A DNA stretch of 64,000 nt from Kosakonia oryzae (GTDB lineage Bacteria > Pseudomonadota > Gammaproteobacteria > Enterobacterales > Enterobacteriaceae). Numbering within the stretch: the stretch's first letter is position 1; the number at the start of each line of letters is the position of its first letter. Positions 19,178 through 28,803 of this stretch are shown one piece after another. The notes under the pieces were generated by a model, which was not told the origin of the DNA, did not search any database, and saw nothing but the letters and a program-made list of their open reading frames with translations. Both the position numbers and the translations under genes were made by a program. The stretch is taken from positions 3,410,001 to 3,474,000 of the forward strand of contig NZ_CP014007.2 in NCBI RefSeq assembly GCF_001658025.2, in the 5' to 3' direction.

Positions 19178-19455
19178 TAGCGGATACCAAAGTTCGTCCA
19201 TTCTCTGCCGGGTTGATGCGGTTCAGTCAGCACTCTGTCAACCCGAGCGCTGCGCGGTCCCCCCGCTTTCAGCCATGCTACCAGTTTGTCAACGTTTTCT
19301 GCTTCTCCGCAAGCCACCACCTCGACACTGCCGTCGTCCAGATTACGTGCATATCCCGTTAGCCCCAGACGCTGAGCTTCATGCTGCGTGCTGTAACGAA
19401 AGCCGACGCCCTGCACCATTCCGTGTACCCAGGCAATTGTGCAAACTTGTGTCAT
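19174..19455 (-). CDS. acyP: Acylphosphatase
   Basis: Small cytosolic enzyme hydrolysing acyl phosphates, 93 residues. The catalytic Arg lies in [13 protein letters not shown] and the catalytic Asn in [13 protein letters not shown], both standard acylphosphatase signatures. The start at 19455 (MTQVCTIAW) is preceded by AAGGGGAA and gives the family's normal length; a 20-residue upstream extension is open but has no such support. It overlaps tusE tail to tail. Its divergent partner should be rlmI, but a 1.85-kb insert now separates them. Confidence 0.94.
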   Translation of the reverse strand: MTQVCTIAWVHGMVQGVGFRYSTQHEAQRLGLTGYARNLDDGSVEVVACGEAENVDKLVAWLKAGGPRSARVDRVLTEPHQPGREWTNFGIRY

Positions 19456-19545
19456 CTTGTTCCCCTTTCTGTGCTGGCGCGTTGCATTTAACCGGTGAAC
19501 CCGTGACAATAGCACCCATTTTCTTCAGTTTACAGAATAGCCGAA

Positions 19546-19561
19546 TATGAGCGTACGTTTA
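19546..19561 (+). repeat. Left copy of 16-bp direct repeat bounding the rlmI insert
   Basis: TATGAGCGTACGTTTA is identical to 21399-21414 at the true rlmI start. The repeat includes the rlmI ATG and the next four codons. Confidence 0.85.
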
Positions 19562-19642
19562 ATGCTGGCAAGTGTGCACGCCTTGCGCAGGTGTCGATTA
19601 TCTCTGGTCACCTGTCTCTATATCGCAATATATTTTTCATAA
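19547..19642 (+). pseudogene. 5' remnant of rlmI left of the insert
   Basis: A 31-codon frame beginning MSVRLMLA, like RlmI (MSVRLVLA), then diverging and stopping at 19640-19642. It occupies the place where rlmI should start relative to acyP, about 90 bp from the acyP start. It is therefore best read as the stub left at the insertion site rather than a functional small protein. Confidence 0.55.
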
Positions 19643-19673
19643 CGCCTCAGGCTTCAACATCATGTTATAAAAA

Positions 19674-20162
19674 TCAACTATAAAACTGGCTCACTTCATA
19701 ATGCATGGGATCCGGGGAGGTGAAGTTATTTCCCCAAACAAAGCCATATTTTGCAAAAATGGGAGCAAGAGGCGCTGATGTGATCCCATTCCCGCCATCC
19801 CCTTGATTAATATCAATAGCAATACCAAAGGCGTGGTTTGAAGGAAGCGAGCTAAATACACCACTGGTGGGTCTGCGTAATCTCATACTAAAAACACTAT
19901 TAAATTCTTTGATAACATCTAACAGGCCAGCTTGCTCAATTTCAATAAATGCATCAAGAAGTTGTTGATGTGCTTTTTTGTGAAAATAAATATCAGACAA
20001 TAAATTCAACCTCCCGACAAGTTGAGGGATATGAATTGTAGCAAGATCATGAAAATCAAACCCAGCGGTGAATTTTATATCATCGCCAAAAATTGCTGGC
20101 GTGTGCGCAGTTGTATAAAAAACATCACCAAATAAAGGATGATTATAAGAATAATCAGACAT
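19674..20162 (-). CDS. M15-family zinc metallopeptidase (DD-/LD-carboxypeptidase or endolysin type)
   Basis: 162 residues with the M15 zinc-site pattern: SNHAFGIAIDIN supplies His110 and Asp117, and SPDPMHYE supplies His154 with the following Glu. The fold is that of VanY/phage endolysin peptidases that cut peptidoglycan peptides. There is no signal peptide or membrane segment, so it needs lysis, a dedicated secretion route or another export path to reach the wall. It lies 35 bp downstream of a lipoprotein gene on the same strand, probably as one operon, in AT-rich DNA inserted between acyP and rlmI. It could be a phage-derived endolysin relic or a secreted effector; the sequence does not decide. 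It is unrelated in detail to MepK at 60 kb. Confidence 0.8.
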   Translation of the reverse strand: MSDYSYNHPLFGDVFYTTAHTPAIFGDDIKFTAGFDFHDLATIHIPQLVGRLNLLSDIYFHKKAHQQLLDAFIEIEQAGLLDVIKEFNSVFSMRLRRPTSGVFSSLPSNHAFGIAIDINQGDGGNGITSAPLAPIFAKYGFVWGNNFTSPDPMHYEVSQFYS

Positions 20163-20197
20163 GATAATTACCTCACAGAGTTAACATTACAAATATA

Positions 20198-21004
20198 TTA
20201 TTTTCCAGAAACAGCGGCTGTACATAAATTTAAGGCGTCGATAATTTTTTGTTTACTTTCCTGCATATTCTCTTTATACAGTTCCTCAGGGCTTTTCGCT
20301 CCTTGAATATGGGGCCCGGTAGTAGTATTTTTCCCCTTGCCAATCATCTGTTGAAAGGCCGTTAAATCAGGGGTCATCAGTGACACCGCAGCTTGCTTAT
20401 TCTCAAGCGCGTAAGTGACATCTTGCATTTTCCGGTATTCATATTGTCCAATCTCTCTGGCGAAATCGGTATCTGACATATATTCAACGACCTTAACATC
20501 AAGGAGCTCCAACGCTGAATAGATACATTGTGCGGTTTCAGCCGCACTTTTATAATTATAAATCTGCACACTGTATTGGTATCGTTCTGGTACCAATACA
20601 GTACCCGCTGCCACGCCACCACCCACCCATGCAGTTGTTGTTGCACCACTTACCCCAGCGATTAACGCCGTTAAAGTGCCAAGAAAACCAATCTCGCTGG
20701 TTACATAGGTTTGTGAAACCAGCTTTAAATATTTCTCGTGCCATACATCTCGATATGCAAGCGCAAAGCTGAGCATATTAGTATACGTCTGAGGAATTTC
20801 TGGCAAAATTTTTTGCTTAGCCAGATTTTTCCGCTCACTATTTGTGTCATTACTACTTTCACATTGTTTTGAATCCTTAGCGCATTTATTGAGTTGCGAT
20901 TGTTTTTCCACATCATATTGACTGGGTTTAGCTACTGGCAGAGGATAATAATTAGAACACCCACCCACAGTTAACAAAAAAGAAAAAAATAGTTTTCTTT
21001 TCAT
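20198..21004 (-). CDS. Lipoprotein of unknown function paired with the M15 peptidase
   Basis: 268 residues. The signal MKRKLFFSFLLTVGGC gives a lipobox with Cys16, followed by Ser. Next come a charged low-complexity stretch (about 25-65, Lys/Gln/Ser rich), an alpha-helical region, and a Gly/Ala-rich hydrophobic segment at about 106-140 that may insert in or lie along a membrane. The C-terminal part is helical with two further Cys (in AQCIYS and LNLCTA). I recognise no family. It is the first gene of a two-gene unit with the peptidase and is AT-rich like it. It might be an immunity or accessory factor for the peptidase; that is inference from pairing only. Confidence 0.7.
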   Translation of the reverse strand: MKRKLFFSFLLTVGGCSNYYPLPVAKPSQYDVEKQSQLNKCAKDSKQCESSNDTNSERKNLAKQKILPEIPQTYTNMLSFALAYRDVWHEKYLKLVSQTYVTSEIGFLGTLTALIAGVSGATTTAWVGGGVAAGTVLVPERYQYSVQIYNYKSAAETAQCIYSALELLDVKVVEYMSDTDFAREIGQYEYRKMQDVTYALENKQAAVSLMTPDLTAFQQMIGKGKNTTTGPHIQGAKSPEELYKENMQESKQKIIDALNLCTAAVSGK

Positions 21005-21398
21005 TTTTAAAAGACCTGACAGAGGTTTTTTTAAATTATTAGCGAAGAATGACTTTTTTCAATCATCACTCTGACCATTCAGATAAAAATCATGGATTAG
21101 TTTTAGATTTGACTTATCGGCGATAAAAAACAATCAAATGTGAGGTAATCATAACGAGCTTATTCTGGGTAGCGTTTAAAAATAGCTATAAAACACCACA
21201 GATTAAAAACACTAATGATTTATAGAGCATCTGAGAATAAATATCGCTCTTTCCAGATTGCAGGCAGATGATGATTGCGATATCAGGAAAAGCACACATA
21301 TCAACGTTTACAAAGCCTGAGATTACTCGAACTCGTTGCATTTCCCTGAACTAACCCGGAAAATGACGCCCAATTCTTAGCAATAAAGCATAACAAAT
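21005..21398. other. AT-rich intergenic end of the insert, upstream of rlmI
   Basis: About 390 bp without a recognisable gene. It carries the promoter of the lipoprotein/M15 pair on the minus strand and must now supply the promoter of rlmI on the plus strand. No integrase, transposase end or tRNA fragment is visible. Confidence 0.5.
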
Positions 21399-21414
21399 TA
21401 TGAGCGTACGTTTA
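21399..21414 (+). repeat. Right copy of 16-bp direct repeat at rlmI start
   Basis: TATGAGCGTACGTTTA, identical to 19546-19561. It overlaps the rlmI start codon at 21400. Confidence 0.85.
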
Positions 21415-22590
21415 GTGTTAGCCAAAGGGCGCGAGAAATCGTTGCTGCGCCGTCATCCCTGGGTTTTCTCCGGTGCAGTCGCACGGATGGAGGGCAAAGC
21501 CAGCCTCGGAGAAACCGTTGATATCGTCGATCACCAGGGCAAATGGCTGGCGCGTGGAGCGCTGTCCCCTGCCTCGCAAATTCGCGCTCGCGTCTGGACG
21601 TTCGATAAAGATGAAAGTATTGATATCGCTTTCTTTACGCGTCGCCTGCAACAGGCTCAGCAGTGGCGTGACTGGCTGGCGCAGCGCGACGGGCTGGACA
21701 GCTATCGCCTGATTGCCGGGGAATCCGACGGGCTGCCCGGCGTGACTATCGACCGCTTTGGTAATTTCCTTGTATTGCAGTTGCTGAGCGCAGGCGCAGA
21801 ATACCAGCGTCCGGCACTTCTCTCCGCGCTGCAAACCCTCTATCCGCAATGTTCTGTTTACGATCGCAGCGATGTCGCTGTGCGTAAAAAAGAGGGGCTG
21901 GAACTGACGCAGGGCCCTGTTCTCGGTGAGCTGCCGCCTGCGTTGCTGCCCATCGAAGAGAACGGCATGAAGTTGTATGTCGATATTCAGGGCGGCCATA
22001 AAACTGGCTACTACCTTGATCAGCGCGACAGCCGCCTGGCGACCCGCCGCTATGTCGCTGATAAACGCGTTCTGAACTGCTTCTCCTATACCGGCGGCTT
22101 TGCCGTTTCTGCGCTAATGGGCGGCTGCCGCCAGGTGGTTAGCGTGGACACTTCCCAGGAAGCACTGGATGTGGCGAAACAGAACGTCACGCTCAACAAG
22201 CTTGATCTGAGTAAAGCCGAGTTTGTCCGCGATGATGTGTTCAAGCTGCTGCGCAAATACCGCGATCGGGGTGAAACCTTCGATGTGATCGTGATGGACC
22301 CGCCGAAGTTCGTTGAAAACAAGAGCCAGTTGATGGGTGCATGTCGCGGTTATAAAGACATTAACATGCTGGCGATTCAGTTACTGAACCCGGGCGGCGT
22401 ACTGCTGACGTTTTCCTGTTCTGGTTTGATGACCACCGATTTATTTCAGAAAATCATCGCCGATGCCGCAATAGATGCAGGCCGTGATGTACAATTTATA
22501 GAACAGTTCCGTCAGGCCGCCGATCATCCTGTGATCGCTCCCTACCCGGAAGGGCTGTATTTAAAAGGGTTTGCCTGTCGCGTCATGTAA
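21400..22590 (+). CDS. rlmI: 23S rRNA (cytosine-1962-C5)-methyltransferase RlmI
   Basis: 396 residues, the same as E. coli RlmI. A PUA domain lies at about 1-80, a central RlmI-like domain at about 90-180 and a SAM-dependent methyltransferase at about 190-396, with the SAM motif [15 protein letters not shown] and VMDPPKF near residue 305. The catalytic Cys lies in TFSCSGLM. The gene is intact, but its upstream DNA is the right end of an AT-rich insert instead of the shared acyP intergenic region, so its expression control has probably changed. Confidence 0.95.
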   Translation: MSVRLVLAKGREKSLLRRHPWVFSGAVARMEGKASLGETVDIVDHQGKWLARGALSPASQIRARVWTFDKDESIDIAFFTRRLQQAQQWRDWLAQRDGLDSYRLIAGESDGLPGVTIDRFGNFLVLQLLSAGAEYQRPALLSALQTLYPQCSVYDRSDVAVRKKEGLELTQGPVLGELPPALLPIEENGMKLYVDIQGGHKTGYYLDQRDSRLATRRYVADKRVLNCFSYTGGFAVSALMGGCRQVVSVDTSQEALDVAKQNVTLNKLDLSKAEFVRDDVFKLLRKYRDRGETFDVIVMDPPKFVENKSQLMGACRGYKDINMLAIQLLNPGGVLLTFSCSGLMTTDLFQKIIADAAIDAGRDVQFIEQFRQAADHPVIAPYPEGLYLKGFACRVM

Positions 22591-22968
<378 letters not shown>

Positions 22969-22971
22969 ACA

Positions 22972-22999
22972 TACCCCGCCGACTGCGGGGTATTTTTTT
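22972..22999. terminator. Terminator between hspQ and yccU
   Basis: TACCCCGC, loop CGACT, GCGGGGTA, then TTTTTTT on the plus strand. It serves hspQ, and the yccU stop codon at 22998 falls inside its T-run. Confidence 0.9.
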
Positions 23000-23411
23000 A
23001 CTTCGCCAGGCCCAACCGGGGTATTTCAATCGCCGGGCAACGATCCATCACCACCCGTAATCCTGCCTCACGCGCTAGCACTGCCGCCTGCTCGTTAATC
23101 ACTCCTAACTGCAACCACAGCGTTTTCGCACCAGCAGCAATGGCTTCCTGCGCCACACCCCAGGCTGCTTCAGAGTTGCGGAAGACATCCACCATATCGA
23201 TTTTTTCCGGCACTTCCGCGAGCGTGGCATACCCCTGCTGCCCAAGCAGCGTCTTCCCGGCGACTTTGGGCGAAACGGGGATCACGTGATACCCCTGATC
23301 CAGCAAGTATTTCATCACGCGATAGCTCGGGCGGTCAGGCTTATCACTTGCTCCCACCAGCGCAATAGTCTGGGTCGATTGTAAAATATCGGCGATATCG
23401 GTTTCTTTCAT
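22998..23411 (-). CDS. yccU: CoA-binding Rossmann-fold protein YccU
   Basis: 137 residues, a stand-alone CoA_binding domain like the N-terminal part of succinyl-CoA synthetase alpha. The nucleotide motif [17 protein letters not shown] lies near residue 14, with [19 protein letters not shown] and the conserved [14 protein letters not shown] tail. The biochemical role is not established. The start at 23411 is preceded by CGGAGGAAACC; a frame open 18 codons further upstream is not needed. It is divergent from mgsA, and yccT, which I recall between them in K-12, is absent. Confidence 0.92.
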   Translation of the reverse strand: MKETDIADILQSTQTIALVGASDKPDRPSYRVMKYLLDQGYHVIPVSPKVAGKTLLGQQGYATLAEVPEKIDMVDVFRNSEAAWGVAQEAIAAGAKTLWLQLGVINEQAAVLAREAGLRVVMDRCPAIEIPRLGLAK

Positions 23412-23547
23412 GGTTTCCTCCGGGCGATTTCCCAAAGTGTACGTCAAACAGAGCCTCTCAACCATTTTCAGATTTTTTTATCTACTTCTCTTGCAGCATC
23501 AGGCGCTTCCAGTAATCTGTAGCGAAAATAACTGACGGGAACCGATG

Positions 23548-24006
23548 ATGGAATCAACAACTCGCACCCTACCCGAGCGCAAACATATTGCGCTGGTGGC
23601 GCACGATCACTGCAAGCAATCGTTAATGAAGTGGGTAGAGCGGCACCAGCCGGTGCTGGCAAAACATGAGCTTTATGCCACCGGCACGACCGGTAATTTG
23701 ATACAGCGTGCGACAGGGCTTGCAGTGAACGCCATGCTGAGCGGCCCTATGGGCGGCGACCAACAGGTAGGCGCGTTGATTTCAGAAGGGAAAATCGACG
23801 TGCTGATTTTCTTCTGGGATCCGCTGAATGCCGTTCCGCACGATCCGGATGTTAAAGCGCTGCTGCGCCTGGCGACGGTCTGGAACATCCCGGTAGCGAC
23901 TAACTTATCGACGGCAGACTTTATTATCGCCTCGCCGCAATTCAACGACACCGTCGACATTCTGATTCCGGATTATCAACGCTATCTGGCCGAACGGCTG
24001 AAGTAA
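23548..24006 (+). CDS. mgsA: Methylglyoxal synthase
   Basis: Converts dihydroxyacetone phosphate to methylglyoxal and phosphate, relieving sugar-phosphate stress. 152 residues. The phosphate-binding TGTTGNLI, the catalytic Asp in [11 protein letters not shown] and the His in [12 protein letters not shown] are all present. The second of two adjacent ATGs (23548) is chosen because it gives the E. coli length; 23545 cannot be excluded. Convergent with helD. Confidence 0.95.
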   Translation: MESTTRTLPERKHIALVAHDHCKQSLMKWVERHQPVLAKHELYATGTTGNLIQRATGLAVNAMLSGPMGGDQQVGALISEGKIDVLIFFWDPLNAVPHDPDVKALLRLATVWNIPVATNLSTADFIIASPQFNDTVDILIPDYQRYLAERLK

Positions 24007-24008
24007 GC

Positions 24009-24030
24009 ACAGGCGGCAAAGGCCGCCTGT
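24009..24030. terminator. Stem-loop between convergent mgsA and helD
   Basis: ACAGGCGGC, loop AAAG, GCCGCCTGT fills the gap between the two stop codons. The T-tracts are weak on both sides. Confidence 0.6.
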
Positions 24031-24032
24031 AG

Positions 24033-26087
24033 TCAGGGTTTTCTTGCCTGAGGAACATCCAGCGATTTGAGGATATCGACAAAGCGCGACGGGTTTTCTT
24101 TATCAAATAGCAGCCAGACACGCTTACGCGCCCGCGTTAACGCCACGTACAGCAATCGCCGCTCCTCCGCATCAGGAAACGTTTCTGTCTGAGGTAGCAA
24201 CGCCTGCTCCATAATCGACTCGCGTGCCGGCGCGGGAAAACCATCCTGCCCTTCATCCAACCCCACCACAATCACATAATCTGCCTGCTGACCTTTACTG
24301 GCATGAATGGTCATAAAATCGAGCTGCAATTTCGGCCAGCGGGTTGCCGCCTTCGTGAGACTTTCCGGTTTACGGTGATGGTAGCGCGCCAACACCAGGA
24401 TGCGATCCTCGGGCGTCGCATAGCCGCTGAGTTTATCCAGTAAGGCGTCGAGCTGATCCTCAGCCATCAGCGTTACCGCATGTTTATCCCCAGCGGTCAG
24501 GCTGTTAAGCGGTTTCGCCAGTTGCCACGGGTTTTGCTGAATAAAGCGATTTGCCACTTCACCGATGCGCGAATTGAAACGGTAAGTGGTATCGAGCGCA
24601 CAAAGATCGCCCTCGCCAAAGTAGTCATGAAACGCGGTGGTCAGCGAAAGTTGCGCCCCGCTAAACCGGTAGATAGCCTGCCAGTCATCACCGACGGCAA
24701 ACAACGTAGTCTGCGAGTTTTGTTTACGCAACGCCGCCAGCAGCGCCGCTCGCTGTGGGGAAATATCCTGAAATTCATCCACCAGGATATGCTTCCATGG
24801 GCTGATAAAACGCCCTTTCTCCAGCACATTGATAGCCTGGTGGATCAGACCGGAGAAATCGACCGCGTTTTCCGCCTTCAGCGCTGCTTTCCATGCTTTC
24901 AATAGCGGGGCCATCAACTTAATACGTTTACTGAACAGGTCGCGCACTTCTTCTGGCGCGTCGGCAATCATTTCAGCCTGCGCACCGCCATGCATTCGCA
25001 TCAGCCCGATCCAGCGATCGAGACGCGGCCCGATGCGGCGCTGGAGTTTGTCATTTTCCCAGAAATTGCCTTCCGGCACGTCCCAGTTCATCTCCTCTTC
25101 CAGCCATTGCCGCCAGCCTTTCGCCTGCGCTTTTTTCTCGCTGCATTGCTGACACCAGGTTTCCGTAAGCAGCGCCAGGCGCGCGGCAGTATCGTTCTCC
25201 AGTTCGCTCAGCGCAGGCACTTTTTTACTGCCTTGCTGGATGATATACAGCGCCAGCGCGTGGAAAGTCCGCGCGGTAATCTCTTCGGTGTGCAGCCGTT
25301 CGCGGATGCGCTCATCCATTTCCTGGGCAGCCTTACGGCCAAAAGCTAATAATAAAATCTGATCGGGAGCCGCCTCGCCGCGCGTAAGCAGCCAGCCAGC
25401 GCGAGCCACCAGCACGGAAGTTTTACCGCTGCCCGCTCCGGCCAGCACCAGCAGCGACTGTTCGCCATTCACTACGGCTCGCGCCTGCGAAGGATTAAGC
25501 GGAGAACTTTCTATCTGCTCAAAAAAGGCGGCATATTGCGTAAGCATCGCCTCGGTATAGGCCTTATTATGCTGCGCCCTTCGTTCTTCAACATCGTTCA
25601 GCCACGCCTGGCACTGCTGCCAGAGCTCGCGGCAGTTCTCAAATTCCGCCAGTCGGCTTATGGGCATAGGTAGCGCAGTAAAAGCCTGCTGCAACTGCTG
25701 TTGTAGCCCGGTAAGCTGTTTGCGCGTCAGCCATTTCGCCCGATCGACACGCCCGGCAATAAGCTCAAGCTGTTCCGATAGCACGCCAGCCGCCACTTCG
25801 CTCATCTCCGCGCCCCATTTACTCCAGCGCTCATTAAGATGGTGATAAAAACGTTGGGTCTCGCTCCACTCCGTGCCGTGAAGGCGTACCACTTTCTTAT
25901 CGGCAAGCTGAAACTCCATCTCACCCCAGACCAGCCCGCGTTTGCACTCAATTGCCAGCAACTGATTAAAAGGGATAAGGTATTCATGCCGGTCACCCGT
26001 GACTTTAATGCCCGCGTTCAGAATTACCGCGCGATCGTACGGGTGCTGGGCTAACCGTTTTCCCAGTGAAGTCGCTTTCAGTTCCAT
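24033..26087 (-). CDS. helD: DNA helicase IV
   Basis: Superfamily 1 UvrD-like 3'-5' helicase, 684 residues as in E. coli. The N-terminal domain occupies about 1-190, the Q-motif region NPSQARAV about 198-205 and Walker A GAGSGKT 217-223. Walker B lies in ILVDEFQDISPQR, motif III in GDDWQAIYRFSG and motif VI in VALTRARKRVW. It acts in recombination and repair. Monocistronic. Confidence 0.95.
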   Translation of the reverse strand: MELKATSLGKRLAQHPYDRAVILNAGIKVTGDRHEYLIPFNQLLAIECKRGLVWGEMEFQLADKKVVRLHGTEWSETQRFYHHLNERWSKWGAEMSEVAAGVLSEQLELIAGRVDRAKWLTRKQLTGLQQQLQQAFTALPMPISRLAEFENCRELWQQCQAWLNDVEERRAQHNKAYTEAMLTQYAAFFEQIESSPLNPSQARAVVNGEQSLLVLAGAGSGKTSVLVARAGWLLTRGEAAPDQILLLAFGRKAAQEMDERIRERLHTEEITARTFHALALYIIQQGSKKVPALSELENDTAARLALLTETWCQQCSEKKAQAKGWRQWLEEEMNWDVPEGNFWENDKLQRRIGPRLDRWIGLMRMHGGAQAEMIADAPEEVRDLFSKRIKLMAPLLKAWKAALKAENAVDFSGLIHQAINVLEKGRFISPWKHILVDEFQDISPQRAALLAALRKQNSQTTLFAVGDDWQAIYRFSGAQLSLTTAFHDYFGEGDLCALDTTYRFNSRIGEVANRFIQQNPWQLAKPLNSLTAGDKHAVTLMAEDQLDALLDKLSGYATPEDRILVLARYHHRKPESLTKAATRWPKLQLDFMTIHASKGQQADYVIVVGLDEGQDGFPAPARESIMEQALLPQTETFPDAEERRLLYVALTRARKRVWLLFDKENPSRFVDILKSLDVPQARKP

Positions 26088-26209
26088 GACTTATCGTTCT
26101 CAGCCTGTGACAATAAAAGTCAGTTTACCTGCCAGAGAATTGGCGCTCCAGTCCAAAAAGTCGTTACAATTGCCGGGATATACCACTCATAGGGTTGTTC
26201 TGAGGTTTT

Positions 26210-26656
26210 ATGCGTACTGTTCTGAATATTCTGAACTTTGTTCTTGGTGGTTTTGCCACCACATTGGGCTGGTTGCTGGCAACCGTGGTCAGTATCGTGC
26301 TGATTGTAACGCTGCCGCTGACGCGTTCCTGTTGGGAAATCACGAAGCTCTCGCTTATTCCGTGGGGAAATGAAGCGATCCATATAGATGAACTGGAACC
26401 GGAGCGCCAGAATAGCCTGCTAAACGTGGGGGGAACGGCGCTGAATATCATCTGGTTTGTGCTGTTTGGCTGGTGGTTATGCATCATGCATATTGCCGCC
26501 GGTATTGCGCAGTGCATCACCATTATCGGCATCCCGGTAGGCGTGGCGAATTTTAAAATTGCGGCGATTGCGCTCTGGCCAGTGGGTCGTCGTGTGGTCT
26601 CTGTCGAAACCGCCCGCGCAGCCCGCGAAGCTAACGCCCGTCGTCGTTTTCAGTAA
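26210..26656 (+). CDS. yccF: Inner-membrane protein YccF
   Basis: 148 residues with several membrane segments arranged as two YccF repeats (about 5-55 and 80-135). Both carry the GWWLC/GWLLAT-type Trp-rich helices and a following ITxxGIPxG-like loop. Function is unknown; the family is often found beside transport genes. It lies 17 bp upstream of yccS and is probably co-transcribed with it. GAGG precedes the ATG. Confidence 0.93.
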   Translation: MRTVLNILNFVLGGFATTLGWLLATVVSIVLIVTLPLTRSCWEITKLSLIPWGNEAIHIDELEPERQNSLLNVGGTALNIIWFVLFGWWLCIMHIAAGIAQCITIIGIPVGVANFKIAAIALWPVGRRVVSVETARAAREANARRRFQ

Positions 26657-26673
26657 CCGGACCGAATGCCGCT

Positions 26674-28803
26674 ATGTTAAGCCCTCTGCTTCGTCGTTAC
26701 ACATGGAATAGCGCCTGGCTGTATAACGTCAGAATTTTTATCGCCCTCTGCGGTACAGCAGCGCTCCCCTGGCTGCTTGGCGAGGTCAAACTGACCATCC
26801 CTTTAACGCTGGGCGTCGTAGCTGCCGCGCTGGCCGATCTGGACGATCGCCTGAGCGGACGGCTGAAGAACCTGATCATCACGCTGATCTCCTTTTTTAT
26901 TGCTTCCGCCTCCGTCGAATTGCTGTTCCCGTGGCCGTGGCTGTTTGCTATCGGGCTTGTCAGCTCCACCTGCGGTTTTATTTTATTGGGCGGACTTGGG
27001 CAGCGCTACGCCACCATAGCCTTTGGTGCCTTGCTGATTGCGGTTTACACCATGCTGGGGATTTCGCTTTTCGAGCAGTGGTATCAGCAACCGCTACTGT
27101 TGCTGGCAGGCGCAATCTGGTTTAACTTCCTGACGCTGGTTGGGCACCTGGTTTTCCCCGTTCGCGCTTTGCAGGACAATCTTTCACGCAGTTATGGACA
27201 ACTGGCGCACTACCTTGAACTGAAATCACGCCTGTTTGATCCGGATATTGAAGATGAAAGTCAGGCGCCGCTTTACGATCTGGCGTTGGCCAATGGTCAG
27301 CTCGTTGCCACGCTCAACCAAACGAAAGCAACATTGCTGACACGCCTGCGTGGCGATCGTGGACAACGAAGCACACGCCAGTCCCTGCATTACTACTTTG
27401 CCGCGCAGGATATCCATGAACGCGCCAGCTCATCGCACATTCAATACCAGACGCTGCGCGAACATTTCCGTTACAGCGATGTGATGTTCCGCTTTCAGCG
27501 TCTGCTATCAATGCAAGCACAGGCCTGCGACAGGCTTTCACACGCCATTCTGCTACGAACGCCTTATCAACATGATTCCCGTTTCGAGCGTGCGTTTACG
27601 CATCTTGATGCCGCGTTAGATCGCATCCGCGCCAGCGGTGTGACGTCAGCAGATCATTTGAAAGCCCTGGGTTTTCTGCTCGATAACCTGCGGGCGATTG
27701 ACGCACAATTAGCGACGATCGAAACGGAACAACCGCAGTCCCAGCTTCTGAATGAGACAGAAAATCAGTTAGCCGATGACAGCCTGAACAGCTTTAGCGA
27801 TATCTGGTTGCGGCTACGCAATAATCTGACGCCGGAATCTGCACTTTTCCGTCACGCGGTACGTATGTCGCTGGTACTGTGTGTTGGTTACGCATTTATT
27901 CAGATCACCGGTTTACAGCATGGTTACTGGATCCTGCTGACCAGTCTTTTCGTCTGCCAGCCCAACTATAACGCCACCCGCCATCGCTTGACCCTGCGCG
28001 TCATCGGCACACTGGTAGGTGTGGCGATAGGTTTGCCAGTGCTCTATTTCGTTCCTTCCCATGAAGGACAACTGGTGCTGATCGTCATTACCGGCGTACT
28101 GTTTTTTGCTTTTCGCACCGTGCAATACGCGCATGCTACGATGTTTATCACCCTGCTGGTGCTGCTCTGCTTTAATCTGCTCGGTGAGGGCTTTGAAGTA
28201 GCGATTCCCCGTATCATCGACACTCTGATAGGCTGCGTGATTGCCTGGGCGGCGGTAAGCTTTATCTGGCCTGACTGGCGTTTTCGCCACCTGCCACGCG
28301 TGATAGAGCAGGCTCTCGATGCCAACTGCCGTTACCTCGACGCGATTCTGGAACAGTACCATCAGGGGCGCGATAACCGACTGGCGTACCGTATTGCCCG
28401 GCGCAATGCCTATAACCGTGATGCTGAACTGGCGTCGGTCGTATCCAATATGTCTTCAGAACCCGGCGCATCGCCTGAACTCCGCGATGTGGCATTCCGT
28501 TTACTGTGCCTTAACCACACTTTTACCAGTTATATTTCTGCACTTGGCGCGCATCGCGAGCAGCTCGCACATCCCGACATTTTGCATCTGCTTGATGACG
28601 CCGTCTGTTATGTAGACGACGCCCTGCATCACCTTCCTTCTGATCATGCGCGCGTACAGGAAACGCTAAGTTCCCTGTCGCAGCGCATTAAACATTTAGA
28701 TCCACGCCCGGATAGCAAAGAGCCGCTGGTCCTTCAACAGATAGGCCTGCTTATCGCCTTATTGCCGGAAGTTTGCCGTCTGAAAAGCCAACTGGTTCAG
28801 TGA
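26674..28803 (+). CDS. yccS: Inner-membrane FUSC-family protein YccS
   Basis: 709 residues (about 717 in E. coli). It has two blocks of transmembrane helices (about 15-150 and 395-520), each followed by a soluble helical domain, the layout of the fusaric-acid-resistance/aromatic-acid-exporter superfamily. It is a putative transporter with unknown substrate. The start is an ATG following yccF closely. Its last 7 bp overlap the convergent tfoX stop, so no terminator fits between them. Confidence 0.93.
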   Translation: MLSPLLRRYTWNSAWLYNVRIFIALCGTAALPWLLGEVKLTIPLTLGVVAAALADLDDRLSGRLKNLIITLISFFIASASVELLFPWPWLFAIGLVSSTCGFILLGGLGQRYATIAFGALLIAVYTMLGISLFEQWYQQPLLLLAGAIWFNFLTLVGHLVFPVRALQDNLSRSYGQLAHYLELKSRLFDPDIEDESQAPLYDLALANGQLVATLNQTKATLLTRLRGDRGQRSTRQSLHYYFAAQDIHERASSSHIQYQTLREHFRYSDVMFRFQRLLSMQAQACDRLSHAILLRTPYQHDSRFERAFTHLDAALDRIRASGVTSADHLKALGFLLDNLRAIDAQLATIETEQPQSQLLNETENQLADDSLNSFSDIWLRLRNNLTPESALFRHAVRMSLVLCVGYAFIQITGLQHGYWILLTSLFVCQPNYNATRHRLTLRVIGTLVGVAIGLPVLYFVPSHEGQLVLIVITGVLFFAFRTVQYAHATMFITLLVLLCFNLLGEGFEVAIPRIIDTLIGCVIAWAAVSFIWPDWRFRHLPRVIEQALDANCRYLDAILEQYHQGRDNRLAYRIARRNAYNRDAELASVVSNMSSEPGASPELRDVAFRLLCLNHTFTSYISALGAHREQLAHPDILHLLDDAVCYVDDALHHLPSDHARVQETLSSLSQRIKHLDPRPDSKEPLVLQQIGLLIALLPEVCRLKSQLVQ

